From: Alopecurus myosuroides
Taxonomy: Eukaryota > Streptophyta > Magnoliopsida > Poales > Poaceae
Length of the DNA stretch: 64,000 bases
Direction of reading: 5' to 3'
Assembly (NCBI GenBank): GCA_028641055.1
Contig: CM054063.1
Location: forward strand, 43,195,136-43,259,135
The notes beneath the pieces are model-generated. The model was not told the DNA's origin. It worked only from the letters and a program-made list of their open reading frames with translations, and did no database searches. Position numbers and translations under genes: made by a program. This document shows positions 34,284 to 47,203 of the stretch, one piece after another. Numbering within the stretch: the first letter of the stretch is position 1; each line of letters starts with the position of its first letter.

Positions 34284-35708
34284 TAATGCATGTAAAATGC
34301 ATACATGAACTTTGCATGTTATTACTTGTTTTTCCTACATATTAGCAACTTATATTAATGTTTTATAATGATTTGGGGGATTTTCTAAACAATCCCCCTT
34401 CTTTTGGTTCTAACCCTGTTTTTCCGGAAAACGTACTTTTTTAGTGTTTCAGACTTTCCGGGAGCTTCGGGACTCCAAAAAGGGCAAGGCCAAAGAGAAC
34501 GGTTCAGAATTTTTGAGACGAAGACCATGGGCCAAAGTAGAGGGCCAAAAGGGCAACCAGGTGGAAAAGAGGACCCTCCACGCAGACAGATTCCTTGGCC
34601 GCGTGAGAGGCCCCCTTTTTGCCCCTGTGGCTCCGATGCCGTCGATCTTTCTTCTCACGAGTGTCTCGTGACCTAAAAACGACTATATAAAGGGTCCCCT
34701 GGCCTTTTCGAGGAAGAGGCGGCGCCGAGAGACGAAACCACGAAACAGAGAGACAGAAGGCTGCCGCCGGAGAAGATCGGAGGGGGGAAACACCGCTGGG
34801 ATCACCCCCGGAGGGCTCCACCCCCCTCCGGCGTGTTCATCATCAACATCTACAGCAAGATCAGCTCCATATCTCCACTGTAATCTCTTGCCAAACACGA
34901 TGTATGATGCAATACTATATTGCCTTGATGTATTGTGTCTCCCCGTCTATGTTTGAGTAGTGAATTGTTCTTGGCAATGGTGAAATAGTTCGTTGATTGG
35001 TTGCAGACAAGTTTGTTATGTTCTATGATTGTCTTTATGTACAATATATGAGTGCATGCATATGTTGGGGAATGCATGTAAGGTGATCACCGGTAGCATA
35101 ATGGAGTGGTGGTGACTTGGGAGTGACAGTAACCTGAGACTGAGCCACAAAGTTAAGTTATTGGGGCATATATATAGGGGACCTTAGAACGTAAGGCTAT
35201 GGTGGGACTTTATGTCTTAATCAATATTGTGCGGTCATTTACTTGGCCACATGATCCATCATAAGGGGTTGTAGATCATTTACTTGACTATACCTATTCA
35301 TGGCTCCTTCCTAGAAGAAACAACTAAGACTAAAACATGTGCTTCACTAATTGTGACAACCACACGAACGAAACACCAATTGCTAGAACACTTGCTCCCT
35401 TGAGATACTTGAGATATTTGATGCTTGCTACTTGTGAAACTTGCTTAGAAACTTGCTTTAGAAACTTGTTTTAGGATTACTTGCATTTTAAACTTGCTTC
35501 ACTAGTTACTAGAAAACAACACTCCACGTCACTTGCTTTTAATTAGTTAGTTCCTTTTAGTCAAACTTATTGCTTTGCATAAACATCCATATAAGAGGGT
35601 TATAGGGCTTTAGAGAATAGATAGCTTACCTTCAGCTCCTCGTGGGTTCGACACTCAAATACTTATCGAAAGGTACTACAATTGATCTCCTGCACTTGGG
35701 AGTCATCA
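34284..35708 (+). repeat. 5' LTR (1425 bp) of the non-autonomous element
   Basis: Begins taatgcatgtaaaatgc and ends cttgggagtcatca. The matching LTR begins tgatgcatg. Short open frames inside it are not genes. Confidence 0.92.
34684..34690 (+). promoter_or_regulatory. LTR TATA box
   Basis: TATATAA in gactatataaag, followed about 25-30 bases later by a G/A-rich leader (gaggaagaggcgg). The same box is at 40174-40180 in the other LTR. It is the likely U3/R boundary signal. Confidence 0.65.
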
Positions 35709-35718
35709 AGCACTTTTC

Positions 35719-35736
35719 TGGCGCCGTTGCCGGGGA
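35719..35736 (+). promoter_or_regulatory. Primer binding site, tRNA-Asp type
   Basis: TGGCGCCGTTGCCGGGGA lies ten bases after the LTR end. It matches the complement of the 3' end of plant tRNA-Asp, the usual primer of Athila-type and related grass elements. Confidence 0.85.
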
Positions 35737-35811
35737 GTGTTGTGCTAAGCTTTTATTCTTGTTTGCATTGCATACTAACATATAAACCTAACACACACAA
35801 AAAATTATAAA

Positions 35812-36298
35812 ATGGAAAACAACCAAACAATTTTAGAACTGTATAATATCTACCTTGAATTAGGACATGAAGTGTTTGAGGAGAAATTGAAAAATTATTT
35901 GCACAACAATCATATTTGTGGTAGTACTAATTCTTTGAACACCTTTATTGCTAAGGAAAACCTTGAGCTTGGGGAAGTTTGCCTTGATGAATATGATATT
36001 TAGTCCCCCTACTATTGAGGATAAAAATGATATACTTGCTGATTCTATGGAAAGTTTTAAGCTTGGGGAAGTTGGTTTTGATGAGCATGATATTTCTAGT
36101 TCCCCAAGCTTGGAGGAGAAAATTCACTTTGATGATACTATGCCTCCTATATATGATGATTGCAATGAAAATTATGAATGTTTAACTCCTACTATCACTA
36201 ATGAGGATTTTACTTATGTGGAGAGTAGTGATTCTTTTATGCATGTGGCTCATGATAAGAATGTTTTATGTGATATTCATTGTTTAATATATTCATGA
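35812..36298 (+). pseudogene. Degenerate ORF of the non-autonomous element
   Basis: ATG at 35812 (MENNQTILELYN) reads to TAG at 36001. A one-base shift there leads into a second frame open to 36298. Together they hold two similar units, LELGEVCLDEYDI and FKLGEVGFDEHDI, followed by acidic, Pro/Ser-rich text (MPPIYDDCNENYE). Comparable acidic repeat ORFs occur in grass non-autonomous LTR elements. It is not gag or pol, and the function is unknown. Confidence 0.55.
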
Positions 36299-39200
36299 TG
36301 CTACTGAAAATTATTATGAGAGAGGGAAACATGGTTACACATATTTCAACAATATTAAGTTTCCCATCTTTATGCTGAAAGTATTGAAGTTGCACTTGAT
36401 CTACCTTTCTATGCTTGCTATTATGTGCTTCTTTTATTTGTTTCATTACAAAATGCCAATGCATAGGAAATGGGTTAGACTTAAAAATAAATTGTTTAAT
36501 ATTTTTTGGTGTGTTCCTTATGCTTTAATTTCCTATTCAGTTTGAGCACACATTTATGTATTTACAACATGTAAAATGCCTTTACCTACTGTTATGTATC
36601 ATTTAGTTTAAGATTTTCATTTTATAAAAAAATTGGGAAAGTAAATGAGAAGGATGAGTAATGGAGAAGTTGGGGTCGACCTTGAACATGTGTTGTTCAT
36701 GCCAATGAAACCATTGCAAAGTCTCTATCATTAAAACTTTTTCCAAAGCTAAAAACAATAAAAAATATTAGTTCACTACTGTAACATCACATTTCTGTCT
36801 TATTTCTCATCTTAAATGGCAAGAATAATCTTATATGAGAGATAGGATTAAACAAAAGTAATTAGCTGTCAAGAAAACAGATTCCTGAACTTCACTGCGA
36901 AAAATGTTTAAAATCACAGAAGTGGAATTTTACCTGGTAATTTACGACAGCAATATTTAGTTATCTCTACATATTTCATTAGTTTTAAGTTTTCTGATTT
37001 GAGCAACTTAAGTGCCTCTAAAAATTCACTCTTTACGGGCTGTTCAGTTTTTGGCAGATATGTCTTTATTTTGCATTGCTCTCATTACTTGTGTTTTGTG
37101 TGGTTCTTTTGATCAAGGAGCAATGCACAACTGTAGTAACAGTAGTTAATATTTAGAATCAACTCATGATGTGTCTTTTCTGTACCTATGTGTATTTTAT
37201 TTATGGAGGCACTAACCCCTCTAATCAAGTTTTATGTTGAGATTTGTGTAAGAAGAATTTTTCAGGAGGAAGAGTTGAGTGAGATGAACAAAGATCAAGA
37301 GGGACAACCAGTCAAGCTTGGGGATGTATCCCTGGTATCACCCTACATGTATCAAATAAGTACAATAATTCAAGCTTGGGGATGCCGAGCCACCTCACTC
37401 CAACCATCATGATGTTAAGTAAGTAAAGCCTAGCTATATGGCTATAAAGAAAGCGCTTTACGGGAGGCAACCCGGTTGTTTTTGTTTGGATTTTCCTAGT
37501 GTCCTCTTGCTGTATCAAGATATTAGTTTTTTTTGTTTTAATTATGGAGTTTTCAATAAAGAGTCAATTCAAACCCATTTGGACTTATAAGTTGCTATCC
37601 TAGTGCACGAAATTTCTGTTTCAGCACGAGTCTGCTCACCGTATGATTTTAAGTTTTTTATTGTATGTCCGATTGAGCTAATTTTTTAGTATGTTCTGCA
37701 ACATTTTGTCCTCTGTAAGAAAAAAAATTGGCTTAATTTTATGACGAGTCTAGCTTAGGGAAAAACGTTCGTTTTTCTTCTGTTGATTTTGTGGACAGAT
37801 TCTGCCTTCTTTTGTTTTATGCACTCTTTGGGCTTGGGAATCGAATTTCCATGATTCTTTCAAGAAAGATAGTGAACATACAACATAATGAACCTTATTT
37901 TCTATCTAATGTAGAATTTTATTTGGAATTTTTCACAGCAAGCATGTGATTTGTTTGTCCTTGCTAATCTCACCCCACCGAAAAAGAATGGGAGAAACAT
38001 GTTTTGTGAAGTTTTTTCACATGGAATAGAGGAGCTGCGCCTCAAGACATCCAAGAATGGTTAAAGAAATAAGATTGGGGATGTGATGAACACCCCACTG
38101 GAGCTACACTCTTTTGGTTAGCACACGTCTACTTTCTGTTTTTCTAAGCAAAGCATTTATCGTAGAGACTTGAAGCGTCTAGTTTTTGTTTTTATTTTTG
38201 TTTTGATAAGACCACACCCATAATTTTATATGAGATTGAGCTACTGGAGTTTGGTGTTGGAATGTATTGGATGCTAGTATTATGACTTGGAATATGGATT
38301 CCATGGTTGATTTGAAGAGCTACATATGTTTGCATGATTTATAGGCCTTTTATGTGTAGAAATTTGCAATAATGTTGTCTTGAGCTATCTCTTATTCATG
38401 TCCTTGATGTTAATTGCTGGTTTATTTAGTTTGTCATGAAATTAGTAGTTCTATGGACATATTCATGCATAGTAGCTGGTCAACTATCTCCCTCTTGCTA
38501 GCCAAAAATTTAAAAATTCCAACAAGTAAAAACTTGTTTCCAACACTCCTTAGCCAAGTATTTCCAGTGAGTCCACCATATCTTCCCATTAGCTTCATTG
38601 CTATTCCGAGTATGTTCACCATGTTATTGGGTTATTTATGTTCTAAATTAAGATATTCACTTTATTAATTTTCATGGGTTGAACTTGGGATAGGACTCTC
38701 ACGAACTTTTAAAGGAACATTTGACTTTTTATGCATCTAATAAACATGACCAAATAATGGGAGCCACAAGTTTTGCGTTTGACAAGTGTGTGGTTGGGAG
38801 CTAGCTATAAACGTGTATCACCGGAAAGCTTTCAACATTGCACAAAAATTTACATTTGGTTGATATCATGTAATTTTGTTTTTGGACTCCTGCCATGCCG
38901 AAATGAAATAGAGGAATAGTAAGTTTTGATGAGTAAGTATCTATATGACTGGAGAAACGCATTGGGCCACTAACCCGAGCCATGCTTTATCATGGTGGAA
39001 ATTTACTTACAGATTTAGTGACTCTACAACACATCCTACAATAAAATAAGAAGCTATGCATAATAGTGAATGAAAATAAAAAGGATGATGAGTCTACTCC
39101 GTTTGTTTGTCTTATCATTGTGACATGGGCTTGTTTCCATGTCATGGGGCAAGAGGTACCTCTTTGCGGTTCTCTATGATGTCATTAATACTTATTATGA

Positions 39201-39761
39201 TTGTACAAAACTTATTAGGAATCTTAAGTTGAGTAATCATGGAGTAGGTTTTCACAATCACGGGGCATGAGGCTTTCAACCACCTTGTCATTCACATTAC
39301 TTCAACATTCACCATTTAAGATGCTAGTGATAAAGGGGCAATGAGAGTCCTAGATAAATGGATACCACATTTCAATTAGTAATTTTAGTTGAATAATTTA
39401 GAGGCTAAATAAGACTTGATCATGTTTTACCTCTACTCAATTTTCTCCAAAGTGTCCACCATATTTTCTATTTTCCATTATACTATTCTTTGACGAATAT
39501 AGGATTTTATTTTTTATTTTGCGTATGCATTTGGTCCATAGTGCTTTTATTTCATTATACACTTTGTGAACTTTCATGAAGCATCTTAGCTTGCATATTT
39601 GATATTTCTTACAACATGAATTGTATATTGCTACTCATTTCTAGTATTAATCATTTGATTATATGTAGCATGAATAATCCTCCTTGATATCCCATGATTG
39701 TTTCAATATGCAAAGTCCATGTTAGTTTTATCACCTTCATACTCGAGGACGAGCATTGGTT
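36299..39761. other. Non-coding internal region of the non-autonomous element
   Basis: AT-rich, with short open frames only (for example 37188-37412), none recognisable. A landmark is 'gctttacgggaggcaacccgg' at about 37454-37475. No domain of retroviral type is visible in any frame. Confidence 0.7.
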
Positions 39762-39775
39762 AAGCTTGGGGATGT
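39762..39775 (+). promoter_or_regulatory. Polypurine tract
   Basis: aagcttggggatgt directly precedes the 3' LTR start at 39776. It is preceded by 'gaggacgagc', the usual context in this class of grass elements. Confidence 0.8.
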
Positions 39776-40430
39776 TGATGCATGTAAAATGCATACATGA
39801 ACTTTGCATGTTATTACTTGTTTTTCCTACATATTAGCAACTTATATTCATGTTTTATAATGATTTGGGGGATTTTCTAAACAATCCCCCTTCTTTTGGT
39901 TCTAACCCTGTTTTTCCAGAAAACGTACTTTTTAGTGTTTCAGACTTTTCGGGAGCTTCGGGACTCCAAAAAGGGCAAGGCCAAAGAGCACGGTTCAGAA
40001 TTTTCAAGACGAAGACCATGGACAAAGTAGAGGTCCAAAACGCCAACCAGGTGGCAAAGAGGACCTTCCATGCGGCCAGATTCCTTGGCCGCGTGAGAGG
40101 CCCCATTTTTGCCCCCGTGGCTCCGATGTCGTCGATCTTTCTTCTCCCGAGTGTCTCGTGACCTAAAAACGACTATATAAAGGCCCCTGGCCTTTTCGAG
40201 GAAGAGGCGGCACCGAGAGACGAAACCACGAAACAGAGAGACAGAAGGTTGCCGCCGGAGAAGATCGGAGGGGGGAAACGCCGCCGGGATCACCCCCGGA
40301 GGGCTCCACCCCCGTCCGATGTGTTCATCATCAACATCTACGGCAAGATCAGCTCCATCTCTCCACTGTAATCTCTTGATAAACACGATGTATGATGCAA
40401 TACTATATCCCCTTGATGTATTGTGTCTCC
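39776..40430 (+). repeat. 3' LTR, first part
   Basis: Matches 34284-34939 of the 5' LTR with numerous substitutions. It is broken at 40430 by the CACTA element after tgtgtctcc. Confidence 0.92.
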
Positions 40431-40439
40431 CACTAGTAG

Positions 40440-40740
40440 GGAACAACTTATAGCCACCCCTATACTGCTGGCGAACAACAATTCTGCTTGGCCAGCGCTA
40501 ATACCATTGGCGAACATGATTTTCTGTTCGCCAGCGCTATTCCTGCTACCGCTGGCGAACAAGTCCGGGCCTTCGCCAGCGCTACGGGTGGGACCCACCT
40601 GCGCGCGCACCAGCCGCTCCCTGAAACTACCGCTGGCCAACAGCCCTGCCTGTTCGCCAGCGCTAACTTGTGGGCCCAGGACGCATGTTAGCTGGCGAAC
40701 AACCAGAGTTGTTCGCCAGCGGTAATCTGGCAGATCTCCC
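40440..40740. repeat. Left subterminal repeats of the CACTA element
   Basis: About ten copies of CCGCTGGCGAACAA or its complement TTCGCCAGCGGTA in alternating orientation. Such clustered short repeats near the TIRs are where En/Spm-type transposition proteins bind. A C/T-rich stretch follows (40745-40815). Confidence 0.9.
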
Positions 40741-41179
40741 ATAAGTGACCACCCACCACCCCCCCTTTCCCCTCCACTCCCTTCTCCACCTTGTCCCCTC
40801 TTCTCTCTCTAGCTCGAATTTATGCCAATTTCTCCACCCTCCTACTCTCTTTTGAACCAACTAAAATTATTTTAGTTGGTATATATATGTTTATCTCCCT
40901 CCTAACATCATTTCTACCCAAAATTTTCCCTCCCTAGCCATATAGATCTAGAATTACCCCCTCTCTCTCCAAAGCTCCAAAATTCTCCGGATATCATCGT
41001 GTAGTCGTCTATTCATTTGAGGTGGGATGAATGATAATATATAATTAAATGAGTTTGTATATAAATTTTGTCCGGATACACGCGATATGCAATATGTGTG
41101 AATTTTCACCGGATTCAACAATGGTCGTGTGATGGAGACGATAAATGCATGTGTGCAATTTGTTGTGGAATGAAATTGA

Positions 41180-41430
41180 GTAGCCAACTATCACCGGAAT
41201 GTTGATTCATTTCCGTCTCGGCATAGTTTGGCACTCCCTAATAACCTCCTATTTGTAGTAAGGTCATGCCGAATTTTTTCGTGAATACGAAATGAAGTGA
41301 AATTTTGGATATGAAAATGAGTTGCCACTTTGCCGGAATGTTGATTCATTTCCGTATCGGCAAAGTTTGGCACTCCTCTAACCTCCAATTTGTAGGAAGG
41401 TCATGCCGATTTTTTTCGTGAATATCGAAA
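41180..41430. repeat. Duplicated leader motif upstream of the transposase gene
   Basis: Two copies of a block of about 110-140 bp. Each contains ccggaatgttgattcatttc (41194 and 41333), then 'gtttggcactcc' and 'aaggtcatgccga'. A third copy sits before ORF2 at 49985-50095. Confidence 0.85.
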
Positions 41431-41452
41431 TATATATATATATATATATATA
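41430..41452. repeat. TA microsatellite
   Basis: Alternating TA run of about 23 bases immediately after the second leader copy. Confidence 0.9.
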
Positions 41453-41465
41453 GGAAAATGAGTCT

Positions 41466-43476
41466 ATACCCTTAGGAGTAGGTACTCCTCTCACTATCCA
41501 CATACTATACCCGGCTCCTAACGGATAGGATTAGTTTTTATTTTTGCTGGGATTATTCCGTACGATTTCAAACCTCATTGACTAACAGACTCCTTTTTTA
41601 TAGGACCGAGCGATGGCTTTAGGAAAGATTTTCCTACCAAACGTTTCAGCTCTGGATCGCAACTAACAAAGCCGCTACTGTCGTCGCCGTTTCGATCTGG
41701 CCCTGTGCAGTTGTGCGGCCGCTGCCGGCGACACCGGCGGCTGCTCTCTCCCTCCGTCAGCATGCGTACGTGACAAGGCCTGTCACTTCCTATCCACCGG
41801 GCGGCCGGCAGTCGTCCTTGAACTCCCGTCGGATGATCTTCTCCGGCTACTCCCGTTAACGTTTGTATGATTTTATTGGTTTCTTTTTCTTTTTTGCCAT
41901 GCACAGATGGGTATGAAGCTCAACTTGTCCACGATTTGTACTTAGCTAGCAGGCCGTCGCCCTTGAGACGGGCACTCCCGTCGGCGAGAAGGAGATGGGA
42001 CAGCATTCACCACCGCCGACTCCTTCTAGCCAGGTATATGCTGCTCCCATGTGGTATGAGGCTAGCGTTTTTTTTTTGCCGATGGATGATCCTTACGTAA
42101 TCTGTAATCTCACGTGGTATGAAGCTCACATGGTATGTAGCTAGCTTATTTTCCAGGGATGGATATGAAGCTAGCTAATTGTGTCGTAGAAGCACCGGTA
42201 TATATATGTCATCGTTGATGTCATGCTGCTCTCTCTTGCCAGGTCGCAGAACTGAAGTCGTTGATCAACCAGGCGGATCGACGCGGATACTCGAGTCAGA
42301 GACGACATGTGACAGAGGACGGCCACTACATGCGGCCAGCAGCGACGATCGGATGATAGATACAACATGCGGCTGACGATGGCGACAACTTGAGGCAGTG
42401 GTGGCTCGGCCCGGAGACGGCATGCCGATGCATATGTACTAGTTCCTTACGAAGAGTGTATACTTAATGTTTTGGGCATCACATACCTCCTTGGATCTGG
42501 TATATACTTCATCTACAAATGAAGTATATGCTCAATAAAACATCAAGATATATCATCAATCATTTTGCTAATGTATGTATTCAGTTAGTTGTACCGTTCT
42601 GTTTACTCTCTATACATATAGCTGGGATTTCTCAAGGCGTGGCCAGCATCTTGAGCTGCTTGGATCTGTCTGATGTATGTTAGTATTTTAATAATAAATT
42701 AAGTATATGGTTCACCCGAGGTCACTATATAGCTTCCTAATCACGAAAGTTGTTGTATACATACCTTTATTTTTGTGTGGTATATACCTGATGTAAATGA
42801 AGTGGTATATACGCTAGCTTTTAGTTAGATAGGAAACAATTTTAATACTTAGTCAGCTCTAGCTAGTTGCCTGGGATTTTTTTTAGCACACACGTTGTTA
42901 ATTTGGAGATTGCTGAACTCATATAGCCATTGAAAAATGCTATATGCCTTTTCAAAAAGGTAGTATATACCATGTAAAAAAAGGTATATACCTTTTGGAA
43001 AATCTAATATATACCCCTTTTAAAAGCAGCAATTTATACTTCAACTGTCCATAAAAAAAAGGTGTAAATCAGGTTACAAAATAAGTATATGTGAACTCGT
43101 AACAATAAGAAACTAATACGTGAAAGCAAAAAATATTGTGCATGGGTGTGTAGATAAGGTATGTGGTATTTCTGTGCCTTCAGAAGCTGATCGATGTGAC
43201 CCTTAAATTTTATAGTATCACGAGCATAAGCATACCACTCGGTAGCTTTCTAAGTGCATGGCGTTGTTAATCTCTGGCTGCTCACTCCATGCATGCAGGC
43301 ACATGCAAACCACCATACCCTATCCCCTTTTCTCTCCCCATTTGGTAGGCACATGTAACGGGTGGCCAGCCTCATCCATTTTTTCCATGCGATGAACGGT
43401 GGAGTAAACGGATACAGCTATGCGCATATACCTGGTTATAGAGGTGGGAGTATGTACCCCTGAGAGTATATATATA
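41466..43476. mobile_element. Possible 2-kb insertion with inverted terminal repeats
   Basis: The left end 'tataccCttaggagtagg...' resembles the reverse complement of the right end 'gtacccctgagagtata' (43454-43472) over about 35-45 bases with mismatches. The interior is rich in tatatacc/ggtatata words. It lies between a TA microsatellite and a TA-rich stretch, so a TA target is possible. An open frame on the minus strand at 41575-41904 is unrecognised. The family is undetermined. Confidence 0.4.
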
Positions 43477-43532
43477 TTATGTTTGGTTCTAATATTAATT
43501 ATATCGGCGCGCTCTCGTACAGGCGACATATA

Positions 43533-46500
43533 ATGGTGGTCGTTAAGAGTGAACATGTCGTGAATAGTTACTTGAGACACGCGACAGAAGACATGTTACA
43601 AAATGGCCGCAAGGAGATACGATGTCCATGTCGAAAGTGCAAACTAGGGGGCTTGCTCAATCCCTTTACCAGAGACTTGCTCAGTCACCTCCTCAGGTAT
43701 GGTTTCATGGATGGGTATAACAGTCAGTGGGTAAGTGATGATGAAGTCCATGGGGCGGCGACGGTAGGAAATGATGTGCAACAGGAGAATAACAACGATC
43801 GACTAGAACTACAACAGGACCAAGATCAGCCTCATGACCCCGCACATGATCATGGAGAAGATGCTGAACAAGACGTGGAAGAAGATCACGAGGACACAGG
43901 GACACCCCTAACGGAAGTTGTGCGTGACCCTCATCTGAAAGAACTGCTTTTGAGAAAGACGACTAACTCGATATCTGCTGCTAGAGAGCAATCAAAGCTG
44001 GCGCAACTAGAGATAGACTCGAAGACACCGTTGTATGCAGGCTGCGGTCCGGGAGAGTCCCGCCTAAGAGTGGCCCTCGATGTTCTGCAGATGAAGGCGA
44101 GATACAAATGCAGCGGCATAAGCATCGATGCAAGCCTGCAATACTGGCACGATGTCCTTCCAGAGGGCAACACCTGTCCTAAAACTTGCGACGAGGCCAA
44201 GAAAGTCGTGTGCCCCTTTGATTTACCTCATGAAAAATACCATGTGTGCATCAACGATTGCTACATTTATCGGAAAGAGGACGCGAACAAAACCATTTGT
44301 CCAGTTTGCAACGCCGCTCGATACAAGAAAGGGAAGAAGAAAGCTCCTCGGAAAGTTGTGTGGTACTTTCCGCTCATTCCCCGTCTGCAACGGTATTTCG
44401 CGGACCGCAAGGAAGCAGAGCTCATGCGCTGGCACGCGAAAAGGAGGAATAAAGTTTTGAAAGATCCAAATCAGAGTGAAAAAGTAATTCTGACACATCC
44501 TTCAGATGCAAGTCAATGGAAAGCAATTGACTGTGAATATGCAACGTTCGGGGCGGAGGCAAGGAACATCAGGTTGGGTGTGAGCACCGACGGACTCAAT
44601 CCGTTTGGCAACCAGAGCAGCACCCATAGCACCTGGCCCGTGTTTGTATTAATGTACAACATCCCTCCCTGGTTGTGCATGAAGAGGAAGTATATTCACA
44701 CGAGTATGCTAATTCAAGGGCCGAAACAACCAGGCAACGACATCAATCTATACCTGAAGCTGCTTAAAGATGAGATGTACACGCTATGGGCCGAGGAAGG
44801 GGTGAACACATGGGACGCCTTCGGTGAATAATATTTCCCAATGAGAGCTGTCTTACTCTGTACGGTTCACGACCTACTCGGCTACGGATATGTGGCGGGC
44901 CAGGTGTGCCACGGACATAACGGTTGCGTGAGGTGCATGGATGACCCTACGTTTATGCAACTTCCGAAAGATCCTGGGTCTTCAAAAATAGTTTTCGTTG
45001 GCCACCGAAGGTGGCTACCCAACAAAGACCCGTGGAGAAGGCGAGGAGACCTTTTTAACGGTGAGGATGAGCTCCGTGGACCTCCACGTAAGAGGTGCGG
45101 CGAAGAAATCTACAAGTTGCTGAATGATTGGAAGGAATGCCCAGAGCCGGGAAAGAAGAAAAAGGCGCCAAAACCGCTTCTGGATGTATGGAAGACGAGG
45201 TCGGTGTTTTGGGACTTTCCATACTGGACCATTCTCGATACGCCTCACTGCCTTGATCTGATGCATATCACGAAGAATGTGGTTGAAAGTTTGTTTGGCA
45301 CGCTGCTCAACATGCCGAAGAGGACCAAAGGCGGGGTGAAAGCAAGAAACGACCTGAAATATTTTGGTATTAGGGTAGATCTTCAGGGGGGACGCCCGGA
45401 TGATGACGACGGCGATCAATCGTGTGATGAGGAGACGGAGGGTCGCAAGGCCAAAAGGGTTAAGAGGAATGACTATTACTGCCCCCCCCCTCCTGCTTCA
45501 CTCTTAGTCCGGACGAGATCACAAAATTGATGATGTGCCTTCTCGGAGTCAAAGTTCCTAGCGGTTACTCAGGGCTAATAAGAAGATTCCTCGACGCGCA
45601 GAAACAAAAGTTTAGCGGGATGAAGTCTCATGACTGTTACGTGATGATGACGCAGATACTTCCGGTTGCGATCTGCGGAATAATGGACAAACACGTCCGG
45701 GAAACCCTGTTTGGCCTCTGTAACTTCTTCGACGTTATATCTCGAAAGTCGATCACGGGGAAGCAGATCTCAAGGCTGCAGGAAGAGATTGTCGTTATAC
45801 TATGCGAGCTTGAGATGTACTTTCCACCATCATTCTTTGACATATGTGTTCATCTGTTGGTCCATATCGTGGACGATATCATCCATCTCGGGCCGTTGTT
45901 CCTGCATAACATGATGCCGTTTGAAAGGATGAATGGGGTCATCAAAGGATATGTTCGCAACAGAGCTCGTCCGGATGGAAGCATCATTCAGGGCTTTCTC
46001 ACCGAAGAGTGCATCTCTTTCTGCACGAATCATATGGACGTGGAGGACCCAGTTGGTCTGCCCAGAAACAAGCACATTGGCAAGCTCGATGGAGTAGGTC
46101 ACAAAAATGGACGTAGAGAAGTGCATGTGGATCGGGCTTGTCGATACACCGACTTTAACAGGGAAAACTTAGTAGCTCTCCAACACATTGACATGGTCGA
46201 TACTTGGGTGGAAAAACACAAGAGCTCGATTATGAAAAAGTACAGTGAACAAGGCAAGCGGAGGACCGAAGGAGAAATAATCAGAGAGCATAACTCCACT
46301 TTCTTGCATTGGTTTAAAGATGTGATCGTCGCTAATCCACCGCCAAGGGATTGTGCGAAAAATAAACTATTGTACGCCTTGGCACATGGCCCAGCTCCCA
46401 ACCTAGCGACGTTTCAAGCATATGATATCAACGGGTTCACTTTCTACACAGAGGAGAAAGACAAAACTTCCGATTATCAGAACTCAGGGGTAACGATGGA

Positions 46501-47022
46501 ATCCTACACCGGTGACAAAAAGTTAAGATACTACGGAAGGATCGAGGAGATATGGGAGCTTAACTACTCTGGAGAGAAGGTGCCTATGTTCCGCGTCAGA
46601 TGGGCTAGGATGTCGACCGTCAGAAAAGAAGACCAATATTTACAACCATGGTTATTCCCGAAGCCGGAACTTCATCAAGCGCGAATGTCACAACGCAAAA
46701 TGAGCCATGGGTATTGGCTAAGCATGTGTCCCAATGCTTCTTCATAACAGACCCGCCAAGGCCTAGCCGTGTTGTCGTGAGGAGAGGGAAAAGAAATATC
46801 ATCGAAATGAATGGAGTCGTTGACGAGGACGAGTTCGACACGTTCGGCGACCCAAACATTGACGATGATCAAGAAGATGATGATGATAGTCATGCAACAT
46901 ACACAACAAGAAGAAGCAGAACAACGCTACCTAGGCATGGTCTTCCATTCAGAAGAAGAAGTCATAATGTGGGGTTAAATTATGCAACTGCGACCAAAAA
47001 AGGCAAAAAGATCAAATACTGA
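43533..47022 (+). pseudogene. CACTA transposase (TNP2 type), broken
   Basis: An acceptor at 43522 (tcgtacag|gcg) precedes ATG 43533. Domains in order: transposase-associated zinc domain (CPCRKCKLGG); acidic linker; TNP2 core with STDGLNPFG (expected catalytic Asp) and LMHITKNVVESLFGTLLN; DUF4218-like (MPFERMNGVIKGYVRNRARPDG); DUF4216-like (YYGRIEEIWELNY, FRVRWA); acidic/basic tail ending KGKKIKY at 47022. It would cut at the TIRs. Breaks: TAA at 44829-44831 after WDAFGE, a frameshift in a 9-C run at 45482-45490, and a one-base shift near 46640. The usual first N-terminal residues before the zinc domain are missing, so an upstream exon may exist or have been lost. Confidence 0.9.
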
Positions 47023-47203
47023 GAAACTATGTATATATCTGCTTCTAATTGTATGCGACGAAACTATGTATATGCATGGATCAACTGGTCTGATATCGAT
47101 GTGCACTTATTATAAATTTAATGTACGTACCTTGTTCTGTATTTCAAATGTGTGGACTTATATTAATTGAAAACATAAAAGGAATAATGGAAAACAAAAT
47201 AAA

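Noticed and set aside
35719..35736. Partial tRNA-Asp gene
   Set aside because: Only the primer-site complement of the tRNA 3' end is present, right after an LTR; no tRNA body.
34404..40161. Open frames of 75-168 codons inside the two LTRs (34404-34676, 39850-40161, 39940-40446)
   Set aside because: They lie in paired LTRs, change frame between the two copies and resemble no protein.
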